Shown piece after piece: positions 26,280 through 34,755 of a DNA stretch of 57,552 bases. Numbering within the stretch: the stretch's first letter is position 1; every line of letters begins with the position of its first letter. The notes beneath the pieces were generated by a model. The model searched no databases. It was not told where the DNA came from and was given only the letters and a program-made list of their open reading frames with translations. The DNA is from Alphaproteobacteria bacterium (GTDB lineage: Bacteria; Pseudomonadota; Alphaproteobacteria; TMED109), in the NCBI GenBank assembly GCA_022824395.1, contig JAJDZX010000062.1, forward strand, positions 1-57,552. Direction: 5' to 3'. The position numbers were made by a program, and so were the translations under genes.

Positions 26280-27698
26280 GTGCCTCGCATGGGCTGCAGG
26301 GGACCCGGCCCGGCTGCCGGCGGCCCGCAAATCATTGTCGTGGGCGCCGGTACGTCCGGCCTGGCCGCCGCCTGGACGTTGGTGTCGCGGAGTCCGGGCG
26401 ACAGCAGCATCGTGGTGCTGGAAGCCTCCGACCGGATCGGTGGGCGCATGTTCTGCGAGGAGATTGACGGGTTTCAGGTGCATGGCGGCGCGAGCGTCAT
26501 CCACGAGTCATTCGCCACCGCGAGAGACCTGGCCCGGGCGCTGAACGTGGAACTGCTGCCGAGTCCGGGAAGGAGGGGCGCCAACCTCTACGCCGGCGGC
26601 CGGTTCTGGGGAGCCTATGTGAAGGGCTCGGCTCGGCAAAAGCTGACGACGCTGCGCACCCTCCTCTTCTCGCCGCAGTTCACGCTCGCCGGGCTGTGGG
26701 AATTTGCGCGGCTGTTCCGGATCTTGCGCAAGCGCGCCGAAGACCTCGATTTCGAGGACCATACCCGGATGCTCGACCTGGATACCGGCGAGAGCTTCGC
26801 CGAGTTTGCGCGCGCCAACTCCCTGACGCGGTACCTGAAACAGGCCGGGGAGCTGGACCTCGACTGCTTCACCACGGGGAGCCCCACGCAGGTCGGGGCG
26901 GCCTTCGGCATGGCATTGCTGTGGCTGTGGAGCCTGAACCCGGCGACGCGCAGCCATTTTCCGAGGCGGGGCATGACCGCGCTTGCCGAGGCGCTGGCGG
27001 GCGCGGCGGGCGAGCACGTGCGCATATCCACGCCGGTCGAGCGCATCGTGATCGAGAACGGGGCGGCCACAGGCATCGTCACGGCAACCGGGGAATCGAT
27101 CCCGGCCGATGCCGTCATTTGCGCAACCACGGCCCCGGTTGCCGCGCGGATCGTTCCAGATCTGCCGGAGGAAACGAGGGCGGCACTCCGGCGGGTGACC
27201 TACGGCGCCTGCTGCAATGTCGCGTTCGGGCTGGACGCCGGCATCCTGCCCGAGGACTCCCATGCCGGGCTGTTTCCGCCTGGCGCCCCGACGTTTCTGA
27301 CCATGGTGACCGATCTGAAGGCCATGACCCCGGATGCCGCGCCTCCCGGCAAGTCCCTGGTGCACGCGCTGGTGACCGGCGACCGTGCCAGGGAGCTCTT
27401 CCCCCTGAAGGACGGGGAGATCGCGCGCCGGACGTTCGAGGAAATGCGCCGGTTCTTTCCGGCGATGCCGCAAGGCCCCCTGTTCGCCCGGGTCTACCGC
27501 TGGCCGGAAGCAATGTGCTTGGCGCCGGGCGGCATGCTGAGGGAAATGCACGATGTCCGCATCTCGCAACCCGGCGGTATCCGGGGGCTGTTCCTCGCTG
27601 GCGACTACACCCGCCTGCCTTCGCTCAACGGCGCCATGCAGAGCGGAGTGGAGGCTGCGGAGGCAAGCCTGTCCCACGTGGCCCTGGCGACTGCCTGA
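26280..27698 (+). CDS. FAD-dependent amine oxidase / protoporphyrinogen-oxidase-like protein 1
   Basis: 472 residues from the GTG at 26280 with GGGAGAG ahead; a TTG at 26241 and an ATG at 26289 are alternatives. The N-terminal FAD site is IIVVGAGTSGLAAAW, followed by VVLEASDRIGGRM, and the C-terminal FAD motif is GLFLAGDYTRLPSLNGAM. The overall layout fits the flavin amine oxidase/HemY superfamily: oxidation of a C-N or C-C bond with oxygen or a quinone as acceptor. It shares long stretches with the gene at 39108 (ARVYRW, GGMLR, LFLAGDY). An AT-rich promoter-like stretch lies at 26165-26245. Possible role: oxidation of a peptide or pigment precursor in the surrounding cluster (inference). Confidence 0.8.
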   Translation: MPRMGCRGPGPAAGGPQIIVVGAGTSGLAAAWTLVSRSPGDSSIVVLEASDRIGGRMFCEEIDGFQVHGGASVIHESFATARDLARALNVELLPSPGRRGANLYAGGRFWGAYVKGSARQKLTTLRTLLFSPQFTLAGLWEFARLFRILRKRAEDLDFEDHTRMLDLDTGESFAEFARANSLTRYLKQAGELDLDCFTTGSPTQVGAAFGMALLWLWSLNPATRSHFPRRGMTALAEALAGAAGEHVRISTPVERIVIENGAATGIVTATGESIPADAVICATTAPVAARIVPDLPEETRAALRRVTYGACCNVAFGLDAGILPEDSHAGLFPPGAPTFLTMVTDLKAMTPDAAPPGKSLVHALVTGDRARELFPLKDGEIARRTFEEMRRFFPAMPQGPLFARVYRWPEAMCLAPGGMLREMHDVRISQPGGIRGLFLAGDYTRLPSLNGAMQSGVEAAEASLSHVALATA

Positions 27699-28505
27699 AT
27701 ATGCGGCAAATGCGGCGACGGGGGAATTTCGGCGGTTAGCAGGCCAGCGATCGACAACTCCTCCAGGAACGCCGGGAGCGAACTCGTCGTCGCCGGCCAG
27801 CCGCCGCGAAACTCCCGCCAGTCGCGCCGGGGCCGGGGGGAGCTGATCGTTCGAGCGTGCGGCTCGCCGTCCGTCGCCAGCCCCTCCTTGCAGTTCGGAC
27901 AGGTAGCCCGGGGGCCGTGGATGCCGGAGGCTGCGCTCGATGAGCGTGCTCGCACTCTTTGATGGTACGGCGATCGGGCTTTTCGATGGGTTTGGGTTGG
28001 GGGGTTCGGCGGGCCGTGGGCAGATTGCCAGTCGCGTCGTCGAGGCGCTATGCGGTTTTTCTGCTCCGCTTCGTTCCTTTGGCTGACGGCTGGAGCCTGG
28101 CCACGAACCGTTTGATCCGGGCCGTCGTCGCAGGCCTTGAGCATGGCGTTGTGAGCCGCCGCGAAGAGGTCGTCGATTTCCTGGCAGTGCATATCCCTGG
28201 TGGCGAGCGTGCCCGGCAGGTGAACGGCGTGGCAGGTGGCCTCGACCAGCGCGATATGTCCTGGTGACAGCGAGGCCGGAGCGTGCTCGGGGAGCCGCTG
28301 CCGGCGAGGGCGCGCGCCCAGGAACGGATGAGCTCCGTGGGGGTCAGGCCCTGCCGGGGGGCACCCTCCCCAAAACCTCGATTAATCCGAGCCGATCAGC
28401 CCCAAATCACCGCTGAAAGCCTGCGCACGCTCATCAGCGTGGCTCTTGACCTCTGATAGCATGATTCGATAGCGTCGTGACCGTTATCGAACCGGAGGTG
28501 TCGGC
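27699..28505. other. Non-coding stretch with repeat, no gene assigned
   Basis: 807 bases. Open frames on both strands are fragmentary. A minus-strand frame carries a CPNC motif near 27890, which may be debris of a transposase-associated zinc ribbon, but I cannot place it. The right end contains copy 1 of the 77-bp repeat (28358-28434). Confidence 0.4.
28358..28434. repeat. 77-bp direct repeat, copy 1 (IS21-like end?)
   Basis: Matches 29673-29749 in the same orientation with six mismatches in 77 bases. On the minus strand it includes CAGCGGTGATT followed by CTGATCGGCTCGGATTAATC, which looks like an IS21-family end (from memory, not proven). The two copies bracket the FitAB pair and a broken zinc-ribbon gene. 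Confidence 0.6.
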
Positions 28506-28763
28506 ATGAGCACGAGCATCGTCGTCCGTGACATCGACCCCGGAGACAAGTCCTGGCTGCGGCGCGAGGCGCGGCAGGCCGGCGTGTCGATGGAAGAACT
28601 GGTGCGCCGCCTGATTCGCGAAACGCGCGCGAAGCGCGAACGCCGGCCAAAACCGTCTGAAGCCTTCGCTCGGTATTTCGGGGAAAAGCACGGCATCGAG
28701 CGTCTGCCGCCGGCCCGCTTCGGCTACAGGCCGCTATCGTTCTCCGAAGCGAAGGAGGAATGA
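28506..28763 (+). CDS. FitA-like antitoxin (ribbon-helix-helix)
   Basis: 85 residues. The N-terminal ribbon-helix-helix (TSIVVRDIDPGD, then GVSMEELVRRLIRE) would bind the operon's own promoter. The C-terminal tail, rich in basic residues and proline, would wrap the toxin. The stop overlaps the toxin start (ATGA), the usual layout for FitAB/VapBC pairs. The pair is bracketed by direct repeats, suggesting it moved as a cassette. Confidence 0.85.
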   Translation: MSTSIVVRDIDPGDKSWLRREARQAGVSMEELVRRLIRETRAKRERRPKPSEAFARYFGEKHGIERLPPARFGYRPLSFSEAKEE

Positions 28764-29209
28764 CGGTTCGGCTGGCATGGCTGGTCGACGCGAATGCGGT
28801 CTCGGAAATGATGCGGCCGCGGCCCGACCCGAAGGTCGCCGCCTTCCTCGATTCCATCGCCGACGAGGGGCTGGGCATCGCTTCCATCACCGTCTGGGAG
28901 ATTCTCAACGGTATCGGCCGGCTCGATCCCGGCCGGCGCCGACGCGATCTCGCCGAACGGTTCCGGGATATTGTCGACGATCTGTTCGAGGACCGGGTCG
29001 TCGCGTGGTCCGCGGCGGATGCACAGGCTTGCGCGCGGATCATGGAGGACAAGCGCCGGCGCGGCGAGTCGCTCGACGACCATGTTCCGGATGCCTTCCT
29101 CGCCGCCGCGGCGGCCGTGCGCGGCCTTGCCATCGTAACCCGCAACCCGGCGGAATTTCGGAACACCGGCGTCGAAACAGTGGATCCTTGGACCGGCCGC
29201 CAGTCTTGA
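28760..29209 (+). CDS. FitB/VapC-like PIN-domain toxin
   Basis: 149 residues with the PIN nuclease pattern: WLVDANAVSEMMRPRPD near the N-terminus (first Asp), ITVWEILNGI (Glu), DDHVPDAFLAAAA (Asp) and VTRNPAEFRNTGV near the C-terminus. Proteins of this family cleave RNA and are held inactive by the RHH partner encoded just upstream, with which it overlaps by four bases. The closing VDPW is common in FitB-type toxins. All expected acidic residues are present, so it is likely functional. Confidence 0.88.
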   Translation: MTVRLAWLVDANAVSEMMRPRPDPKVAAFLDSIADEGLGIASITVWEILNGIGRLDPGRRRRDLAERFRDIVDDLFEDRVVAWSAADAQACARIMEDKRRRGESLDDHVPDAFLAAAAAVRGLAIVTRNPAEFRNTGVETVDPWTGRQS

Positions 29210-29399
29210 GCATCGCGTCGAACGCCGAGCCTTTGCCCTTTCTCCAAGAGAACCGGGCAGATCCTTCGGCGGTTCATGGTTCACGAACGGGCGCGACCGA
29301 AATCCGCGCTCCCGGGAGGTCTTCTCGTTCCATCGCGCCGGAGACCCCACATGGCTGGACCCGCACTCGGCAGCCCTCCGGTCGGGCGTTTCCTCGCGT

Positions 29400-29605
29400 C
29401 GGCACACCGCGCAGCACAGGCTGAAGCGCCGGGCATCGCCCCGAAGATCCGGCACCAGACCGTGCGGCTTGCGCGGGCAGCTCGCGCTGTCCAGCGCCCC
29501 GCCACAGTTCGGGCACCCCGCCGCCTCGGCCGCGTCGAACTGCGTCAGAAAATCCCGGACCCGGGCGTTCGCGAGGGTGGAGTGGCGGAACAGCTTGTGC
29601 GACAT
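29400..29605 (-). pseudogene. Zinc-ribbon protein fragment near IS-like repeat
   Basis: From the ATG at 29605 (minus strand) the frame reads MSHKLFRHSTLANARVRD, then CPNCGG, later CPRKPHGL and FSLCCAVCRREETPD. This Cys-pair pattern is familiar from short conserved proteins near insertion sequences in high-GC bacteria, but the usual PPSVRFLGRRVY continuation is lost by frameshift. Repeat copy 2 lies just upstream of its start. Confidence 0.4.
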
Positions 29606-29672
29606 TGGGGGCGTCGCCGTTGGTTTCACCGTCAACGAGACAAGCCCCCGGGGGCCTTCTTGCAAGATCGCC

Positions 29673-29749
29673 GGGGGCACCCTCCCCAAGACCTCGATTA
29701 ATCCGAGCCGATCAGTTCCGAATCACCGCTGACAGCCTGCGCACGTTCA
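29673..29749. repeat. 77-bp direct repeat, copy 2 (IS21-like end?)
   Basis: Second copy of the repeat at 28358-28434, same orientation, 1315 bases away. On the minus strand this copy reads TGTCAGCGGTGATTCGGAAC, closer to an IS21-type TGTCAG end than copy 1. Both copies share bases beyond that motif. Confidence 0.6.
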
Positions 29750-30240
29750 CCCGTCTGGCCTCGGTTGTGCGGCCAGGCGCCGGGCAGGCGGCGCGTGTCC
29801 CCGTTCTGCCGCCTTCCGGCGTCAGGCGTACACCGCCCGGGGCGGGGTTTCGGAGCCAAGCGTTGCCGTCGCGGCCCTGCCTTCGCGCCCGCGACCTGAT
29901 TCGCGAGACCGAAAGGACATCGCGCCTGCCCGCCTTTCCGGCGGCGTCCCGAATCGCAATCTCGATTCCGGCTGCGAAGAACGCGTTCCACGTCGAAGGC
30001 AGCGAGATCCAGCACCCGCTCGTCGAGACCATGGCAAGCACCAACTTCCAGGTCCTGCTGATGAACATCCGGAGGGCATCAAGCGGATCGATCGGCTTCG
30101 GCAGCGGCGCATGCCCTGGCTTGGCCACCTCGTGGATCACGATCTCGCCGCCCCCGGGCGGGCGAAGGCTTCGGCGGGACATCGTTCGACAATTCGCCCG
30201 TGGCGGAACGTGTCGCCGGCTGCCACCGCCACGGGGTCGA
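29750..30240. other. Non-coding stretch, nothing recognised
   Basis: 491 bases between the repeat and the end of the TolC-like gene. A minus-strand frame with ISRTWKLVLAM-type hydrophobic residues exists around 30050, but it has no start site and matches nothing I know. Confidence 0.35.
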
Positions 30241-31695
30241 CTATTCCTCCTCGAAGAGATCCAGGACGCCGGGCGCGAGCTTCGCGCGTACCTCCCGGGC
30301 CTCACGCTCGAGGTCCGGAAGGCCCTCGATCCCGAGCCGCCTCGCCGTCAGTCCGCCCGTCGCCTCCAGCAGCCGGTAAGCCTCAACGACCACATCACGC
30401 TCCGCCGAGAGGATCTGGATCTGCCGCTCCAGAAGGCGGCGCTGGGCATCCAGCACTTCCCGCGTCGTGCGTTCGCCGATGTCGGCGCCCCGCCGAACGC
30501 CGTCCAGCGCGACGCGCGATGCCTCCGCCGCTGCCTCGAACGCAACCAGCCGGTGACGGGCGGAGTCCAGGCGGTGCCATGCGTTCGTGGCCAGCTGCAA
30601 TGCTTCGATCCGCGCCGCATCGAGGTCGGCCCGGAGCCTTGCAACCTCTTTCCTCGCCTCGCGCACCGGCGCCCCGCCCCCACGATAGAGCGGCATGGCG
30701 AACCGGACTCCAACCGTCACATCGTCCTGCTCGAACAGCAGAGCCGGGTCTGTTGTCGTACGCCGGGCACGGCCGATCAAGTCGACACGCGGGCCGAAAC
30801 CGGCCTGTGCGGCACGCAACGCCTGCTCGGCGACCCGCACGGCGTGACCCGCCATCCGCACCCCCGGGCGGTCTTCCCGGGCCGACCGGCGGGCCGCTTC
30901 CAGTGTCGCCGGCAGGTCGGCCGGCTCGCCGGCCTCCTCCAGGCCGAGCGGCGGCACGCCGACCTGGAATTCGAACAGGGCGCGCTGGATCTCGAGGTTC
31001 GCCCTGGCCGACAGAACGTCGGCGTCGGCGACATCCCGCTCCGCGAGCGCCTGCGACAAGTCCGCCAACGTGGCGTCCCTGACCCGAAACCGGGCCTCGG
31101 CCTCGCGGACACGTTCCTCGAAAGCGGCGAGCGCACTTGTGCGCAAGGCCATGACGCGCTCGGCCAGGACGACATCGAGGTAGGCGGTCGCCACGTTCAG
31201 GAACACGGTCTGTTCCGTGTCCTCGACCGAAACATGACCGTGCCGCACAATCTCCTCGGCACGTCGCAGCGCTGCGGTATCGCCGCCGCTTCGGAAGAGA
31301 TTCAGGCTGGTGTTGATCTCCGTCACCAGGCGCTCTTCCCTGGAGTCGCGCCGCCCGGTGGTGGTGATCGGGAACGGGTCGAGGCCGGGGAGCTCGAGCA
31401 CGGTCGCGGTCGACGCAGTGTCGTGAGGAAAAGTCCGCGCGTGCGTGCCGTCGACGGTGAGCGTGACCGAGGGCAGCCACGCAGCGAACGCCTTCGGCAC
31501 CCCTTCGTGGCGCACGCGGGCGGCGGCCCGCGCGGAGGTCATGGCCGGGTTGGTTCTGGCCGCCTGCGCCATCGCCTCCCGCAGCGTCAACGCGTCGCCC
31601 GGAGTCGCGACGGCAGAACAAAACAGCGTCGCCAGGACGACGGTGCCGACGCGGTGCCGCATGCCGGGGCTGGCACGTGGAAATGCAAATCCCAT
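30241..31695 (-). CDS. TolC-like outer membrane channel protein
   Basis: 484 residues from the ATG at 31695 (GGGAG nine bases ahead; another ATG at 31662 would give a shorter signal peptide). The signal peptide is followed by LTLREAMAQAARTNPAM, the usual start of outer membrane efflux proteins. Two long Ala/Arg/Glu-rich helical repeats follow, each with a strand section (for example VGVRFAMPLYRGG in the second half). The family forms the trimeric outer-membrane tunnel for type I secretion. It is 167 bases downstream of YcaO on the same strand, so it probably ends that operon. It could also serve the HlyD/ABC exporter. Confidence 0.9.
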   Translation of the reverse strand: MGFAFPRASPGMRHRVGTVVLATLFCSAVATPGDALTLREAMAQAARTNPAMTSARAAARVRHEGVPKAFAAWLPSVTLTVDGTHARTFPHDTASTATVLELPGLDPFPITTTGRRDSREERLVTEINTSLNLFRSGGDTAALRRAEEIVRHGHVSVEDTEQTVFLNVATAYLDVVLAERVMALRTSALAAFEERVREAEARFRVRDATLADLSQALAERDVADADVLSARANLEIQRALFEFQVGVPPLGLEEAGEPADLPATLEAARRSAREDRPGVRMAGHAVRVAEQALRAAQAGFGPRVDLIGRARRTTTDPALLFEQDDVTVGVRFAMPLYRGGGAPVREARKEVARLRADLDAARIEALQLATNAWHRLDSARHRLVAFEAAAEASRVALDGVRRGADIGERTTREVLDAQRRLLERQIQILSAERDVVVEAYRLLEATGGLTARRLGIEGLPDLEREAREVRAKLAPGVLDLFEEE

Positions 31696-31862
31696 CGGCC
31701 AGGCTCCCGGCAACGTCTCAGGGCAAGCCCCTCAATCCAAACTGATCGTACGGATGGATGTCAAGCTTCCCGCGGCTGCGGGGAGGGGGCCTCGCCGACG
31801 GAGCCGCGTCCCGACGATGCTGCCACGGGCACCGCAGCGATCGGCGTCGTTCCCGACTCCGG

Positions 31863-33053
31863 TCAAAACAGCGAACTCCGGAACGCCAGATTTGGGGCAA
31901 CGATGCGCGTGCAGTGCAGGCGGTTCTCGGGACTGCCGAGGTCGAAGTCGTACAGCGGGCCCTTGCCGACGCGCATCAGCTCTTCCACCAACCGCGGCAC
32001 CGCGCCCTCGGGCGCGTCCGGCAGGTCGAGGCGGGGCTTGGCCTCGACCCGGGCCCAGTCGGTATCGGGGATCAGGCCTTCCAGCACGCGGTAGGGCCGG
32101 CTGTCCCTGGTGATCCCAAGCTTCAGCCGCTGGTCGTCGCGGGCGCCGTGAATCTTGGCCAGCCGGGACTGCGCCGCCTCGGTCAGGGCGCGCGTGAGGG
32201 CGACTTCCGGATCGACATGAGCGCCCCAGCCCATGGTGATCAACGTCCGGGTCGAGATCGTCCGTTCGGCGAGAAAGATCGCCCATACCGCCGACACGGC
32301 CACCGCCGCGGGCAATGCAATCAGCACCACCTTGGTGTCCCGCGCGGCGCAGCGGTCGAGGATCAGCCGGGCGAGCGGCAGGGTCACGGTGTCGGGGTCG
32401 ATCACTTGCCCGCGCTCGCGCAGTTTCAGTCGTCCCTGCTCGCTCAGCGCGCACATCGCGTCGCGTTCGATCAGCTCGTAGATGGCGTGCAACCGGGCCT
32501 CGTCCTGCGTGTTGCCGGCGGCCAGCCCGTTGGAAGCGGTCTCGAAATACCCGGGGCGCCGAAAGAAATAGACCGCGCTCGACGGAACCCAGACCCGCCC
32601 GCCCGCGCCCAGGTCCGTGCCGGAGGTCCATTCGCTGGCGAAGTCGGGCGTGAAGTAGTGGCCAAGATTGCCCGGCAGCTCGGTCGGCACCACGATCCGC
32701 GCATCGGGCTCGGCCTTCGCGAGCGCCGCCATGGGGCCGTGCCAGAGCCGCGCGGGGCGCGGGTTCTCGGCCAGATGCAGCTCGGCCGCCTCCATCAGCG
32801 CGGAGACCTGCGCCGCCGCATCCGTCACCCCCTTGCCATTGCTGACCTGCAACGCCTGTCCGCCCGGCCGCACCGACACCCAGACCGGAATGCCGAGATC
32901 GTCGAGATGCGTGACGGAGGCGGCGCGGGTGATCCCGCAGGCAGGCAGCGCGGGCGCGACGGCGGCCAGCGTCTCTTCCGGGGTGCACGCGCGGAGCAAT
33001 GGCAAGCGGGCCGCCTCGCGCGCCAGCGCATCGGCAAAGACGGCGTCGTTCAC
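31863..33053 (-). CDS. YcaO-domain peptide cyclodehydratase/thioamidase (TfuA-associated)
   Basis: 396 residues from a GTG at 33053 that overlaps the TfuA stop (GTGA). The YcaO ATP-binding signatures are visible: SALMEAAELHLAEN, then EARLHAIYELIERDAMC, and a later LTRALTEAAQSRL. YcaO enzymes activate peptide backbone amides with ATP, forming azolines from Cys/Ser/Thr or thioamides. TfuA-type partners are linked to thioamidation and to trifolitoxin (family knowledge). The C-terminus ends FRSSLF without the PxPxP motif of azoline-forming YcaOs, which fits the TfuA-type group. The only adjacent peptide candidate is the 61-residue ORF ahead of TfuA. Confidence 0.9.
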   Translation of the reverse strand: MNDAVFADALAREAARLPLLRACTPEETLAAVAPALPACGITRAASVTHLDDLGIPVWVSVRPGGQALQVSNGKGVTDAAAQVSALMEAAELHLAENPRPARLWHGPMAALAKAEPDARIVVPTELPGNLGHYFTPDFASEWTSGTDLGAGGRVWVPSSAVYFFRRPGYFETASNGLAAGNTQDEARLHAIYELIERDAMCALSEQGRLKLRERGQVIDPDTVTLPLARLILDRCAARDTKVVLIALPAAVAVSAVWAIFLAERTISTRTLITMGWGAHVDPEVALTRALTEAAQSRLAKIHGARDDQRLKLGITRDSRPYRVLEGLIPDTDWARVEAKPRLDLPDAPEGAVPRLVEELMRVGKGPLYDFDLGSPENRLHCTRIVAPNLAFRSSLF

Positions 33054-34384
33054 GACCCCGCCTCCGATGCGGGTCGGGCCGGTGGCGGGTGCCTCCAGCG
33101 CGCCAGCTGCCCGTTCGCCGCCAGGGTCCGGATCAACGCGATATCGGGATGGTAGTCGGGCGCACCGAAGAATTCCGGCCCGGCCTGTACCAGCCATGCG
33201 GCCATCTGGCCGGTGCTGGCGCGGTGTTCGGGCGGTGGCTCGACGCCTTGGTGGCGCATCCAGTCCACCAGCGCCAACGGCACCAGCGAGGGTTCCTTCC
33301 CGTGCAACGGATGCGCGATACCAAGCTCCCGGGCGGATTGCCCGGCCAGCCACAGTTCGACGGCGAGGCCCGCCATCCACGCCGGCAGTTCCTCGTCGCG
33401 CATCGCGGACGCAGCGCACCAGCGGGGAAGCGAGACGCCCTGGGCCGCGGCCAGCTCCGTCGCGTGCCGGACCGCAAGTGCGCGCCGTTCGGCGTCGTCC
33501 GGTCCCTTTGCGGTGATTCGGTTCCAGTCGCTGAGGAACCAGCGCCGCCGGCTCTCGCGCAGGGGCTGAGCCAGGGTTTCGGGTCGCCGCGCCAGCACGT
33601 CCAGCACGTCAGCCACCCGGATCGGCGGCCCGGTCAGCGGGTACATCCGGCGCTGAGTCAGGGCTTCGGGCTGTTCCGGCGGCGGAGTCGGATCCGGCCA
33701 GCGTGCCGTGGCCGCAGGCCGGGGCGACCGCCCCGCCAGGACCTGCAACGCCAGTCGCGCGTCCTGCGCCTTGAGGCTATGCGCCGGATCCGACAGTCGT
33801 GCGCGCACCGCCGCCACGTCCGCGGCCTGCGCCCGCACCAGCGCGAACAGGGCACTGCTCGTACGGGTCGCGTGCCCCATACGCTTGAATGCGCGGAGGA
33901 TGCCGGACACCTGGGCCAGAGTCAGCGCTTTCTCCGCCTCGAGCCCGGCCAGGACATGGCGCACATCCACCAGCGGCAGGCTCAGCGCCCGGTAGTCCAT
34001 CTCCGCGGTGCCGTGCATCAGGGCAACCTCGTCATCGCCCTCGATCCGGCCGGTCCGATACCACTCGAATACGGTGCCCAGCCCGATCATGCCGTACGGT
34101 TCCAGCTCAAGCGCCCGCAACGCACCCATCGAGGCAGCGCCGAGCACCTGCCAGCCCGCCTGCATCGCCTGCAGTATCTCGCGCTGCCACACCGGCGTGT
34201 CGTGATGGAACACGCCGTCGATGACCAGCACCTGTCCGGGAGGGTCGCAGCTCAGGGCGTAGAGATCACCGAAGCGAATCGGCGGGTGGAACTCGGCGTC
34301 GGGACAGATGCCGCGCGCTTCGGCAAGATTCAGGGAGGGGCCCAGAAATACCAGCTTGCGGCCGGTCCGCCGCTTCATGTTCAC
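33050..34384 (-). CDS. TfuA-like protein, YcaO partner
   Basis: About 444 residues, starting at a GTG at 34384 that overlaps the preceding small ORF's stop (GTGA); an ATG follows two codons later. The N-terminal 230 residues are the TfuA domain: KLVFLGPSLNLAEA, QVLVIDGVFHHD, GAASMGALRALEL, GMIGLGTVFEWYRTGRIEGD and DEVALMHG. About 200 further residues form a helical extension I do not recognise. TfuA proteins assist YcaO, probably by supplying sulfur or freeing it from a donor (family knowledge, mechanism partly inferred). It is fully coupled to both neighbours in translation, forming a peptide-TfuA-YcaO unit. Confidence 0.9.
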   Translation of the reverse strand: MNMKRRTGRKLVFLGPSLNLAEARGICPDAEFHPPIRFGDLYALSCDPPGQVLVIDGVFHHDTPVWQREILQAMQAGWQVLGAASMGALRALELEPYGMIGLGTVFEWYRTGRIEGDDEVALMHGTAEMDYRALSLPLVDVRHVLAGLEAEKALTLAQVSGILRAFKRMGHATRTSSALFALVRAQAADVAAVRARLSDPAHSLKAQDARLALQVLAGRSPRPAATARWPDPTPPPEQPEALTQRRMYPLTGPPIRVADVLDVLARRPETLAQPLRESRRRWFLSDWNRITAKGPDDAERRALAVRHATELAAAQGVSLPRWCAASAMRDEELPAWMAGLAVELWLAGQSARELGIAHPLHGKEPSLVPLALVDWMRHQGVEPPPEHRASTGQMAAWLVQAGPEFFGAPDYHPDIALIRTLAANGQLARWRHPPPARPASEAGS

Positions 34385-34566
34385 CCGGTGCAGCGCTCCA
34401 GTGCGCGGTCGTGGTTAGTGTCGCAGGTCTCGGTCGACACCCGCGCCAGCCGCCCGTCCGTCAGCCCATCCAGCGGGCTTGCACCGGGAGGGCCGGCGGT
34501 GCCGTGGGCCGCACCCGTCAGGGAGCCGGCCGGCTGATCGACAAAGGGCACTTGACAATCGCGCAT
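34381..34566 (-). CDS. Small Cys-containing ORF coupled to TfuA: candidate RiPP precursor
   Basis: 61 residues. A very strong site, AGGAGGT, lies seven bases before the ATG at 34566. The stop overlaps the TfuA start as GTGA. The peptide starts MRDCQVPFVDQPAG, has a Gly/Pro/Ala-rich middle, and ends with a Cys-bearing segment TCDTNHDRALERCTG. Three Cys in all. It has no Nif11 leader or GG site and no signal peptide. Position and size suit the substrate of the TfuA-YcaO pair. The Arg-x-Cys-small-residue end faintly recalls trifolitoxin's RQGC core (comparison from memory). It could be only a translational coupler, but the independent ribosome site argues for a real product. Confidence 0.65.
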   Translation of the reverse strand: MRDCQVPFVDQPAGSLTGAAHGTAGPPGASPLDGLTDGRLARVSTETCDTNHDRALERCTG

Positions 34567-34755
34567 CGGGCCGACCTCCTGCGTGCGCAGGCCAGGGGTT
34601 CCTTCCGGCGGCCGGCTAACGAGAATCCTCCCGGTGGCCCGAGCCCGGCGGGTCGGGAACCGGGCGGCTTGGCCACCAGGTGCGGAAGGCCGTGGCGTGC
34701 GCGCCAGGGCCCGTCCCCGCCCGAACCAACCAGAGGAGATCGGTACCGTTTGCTT

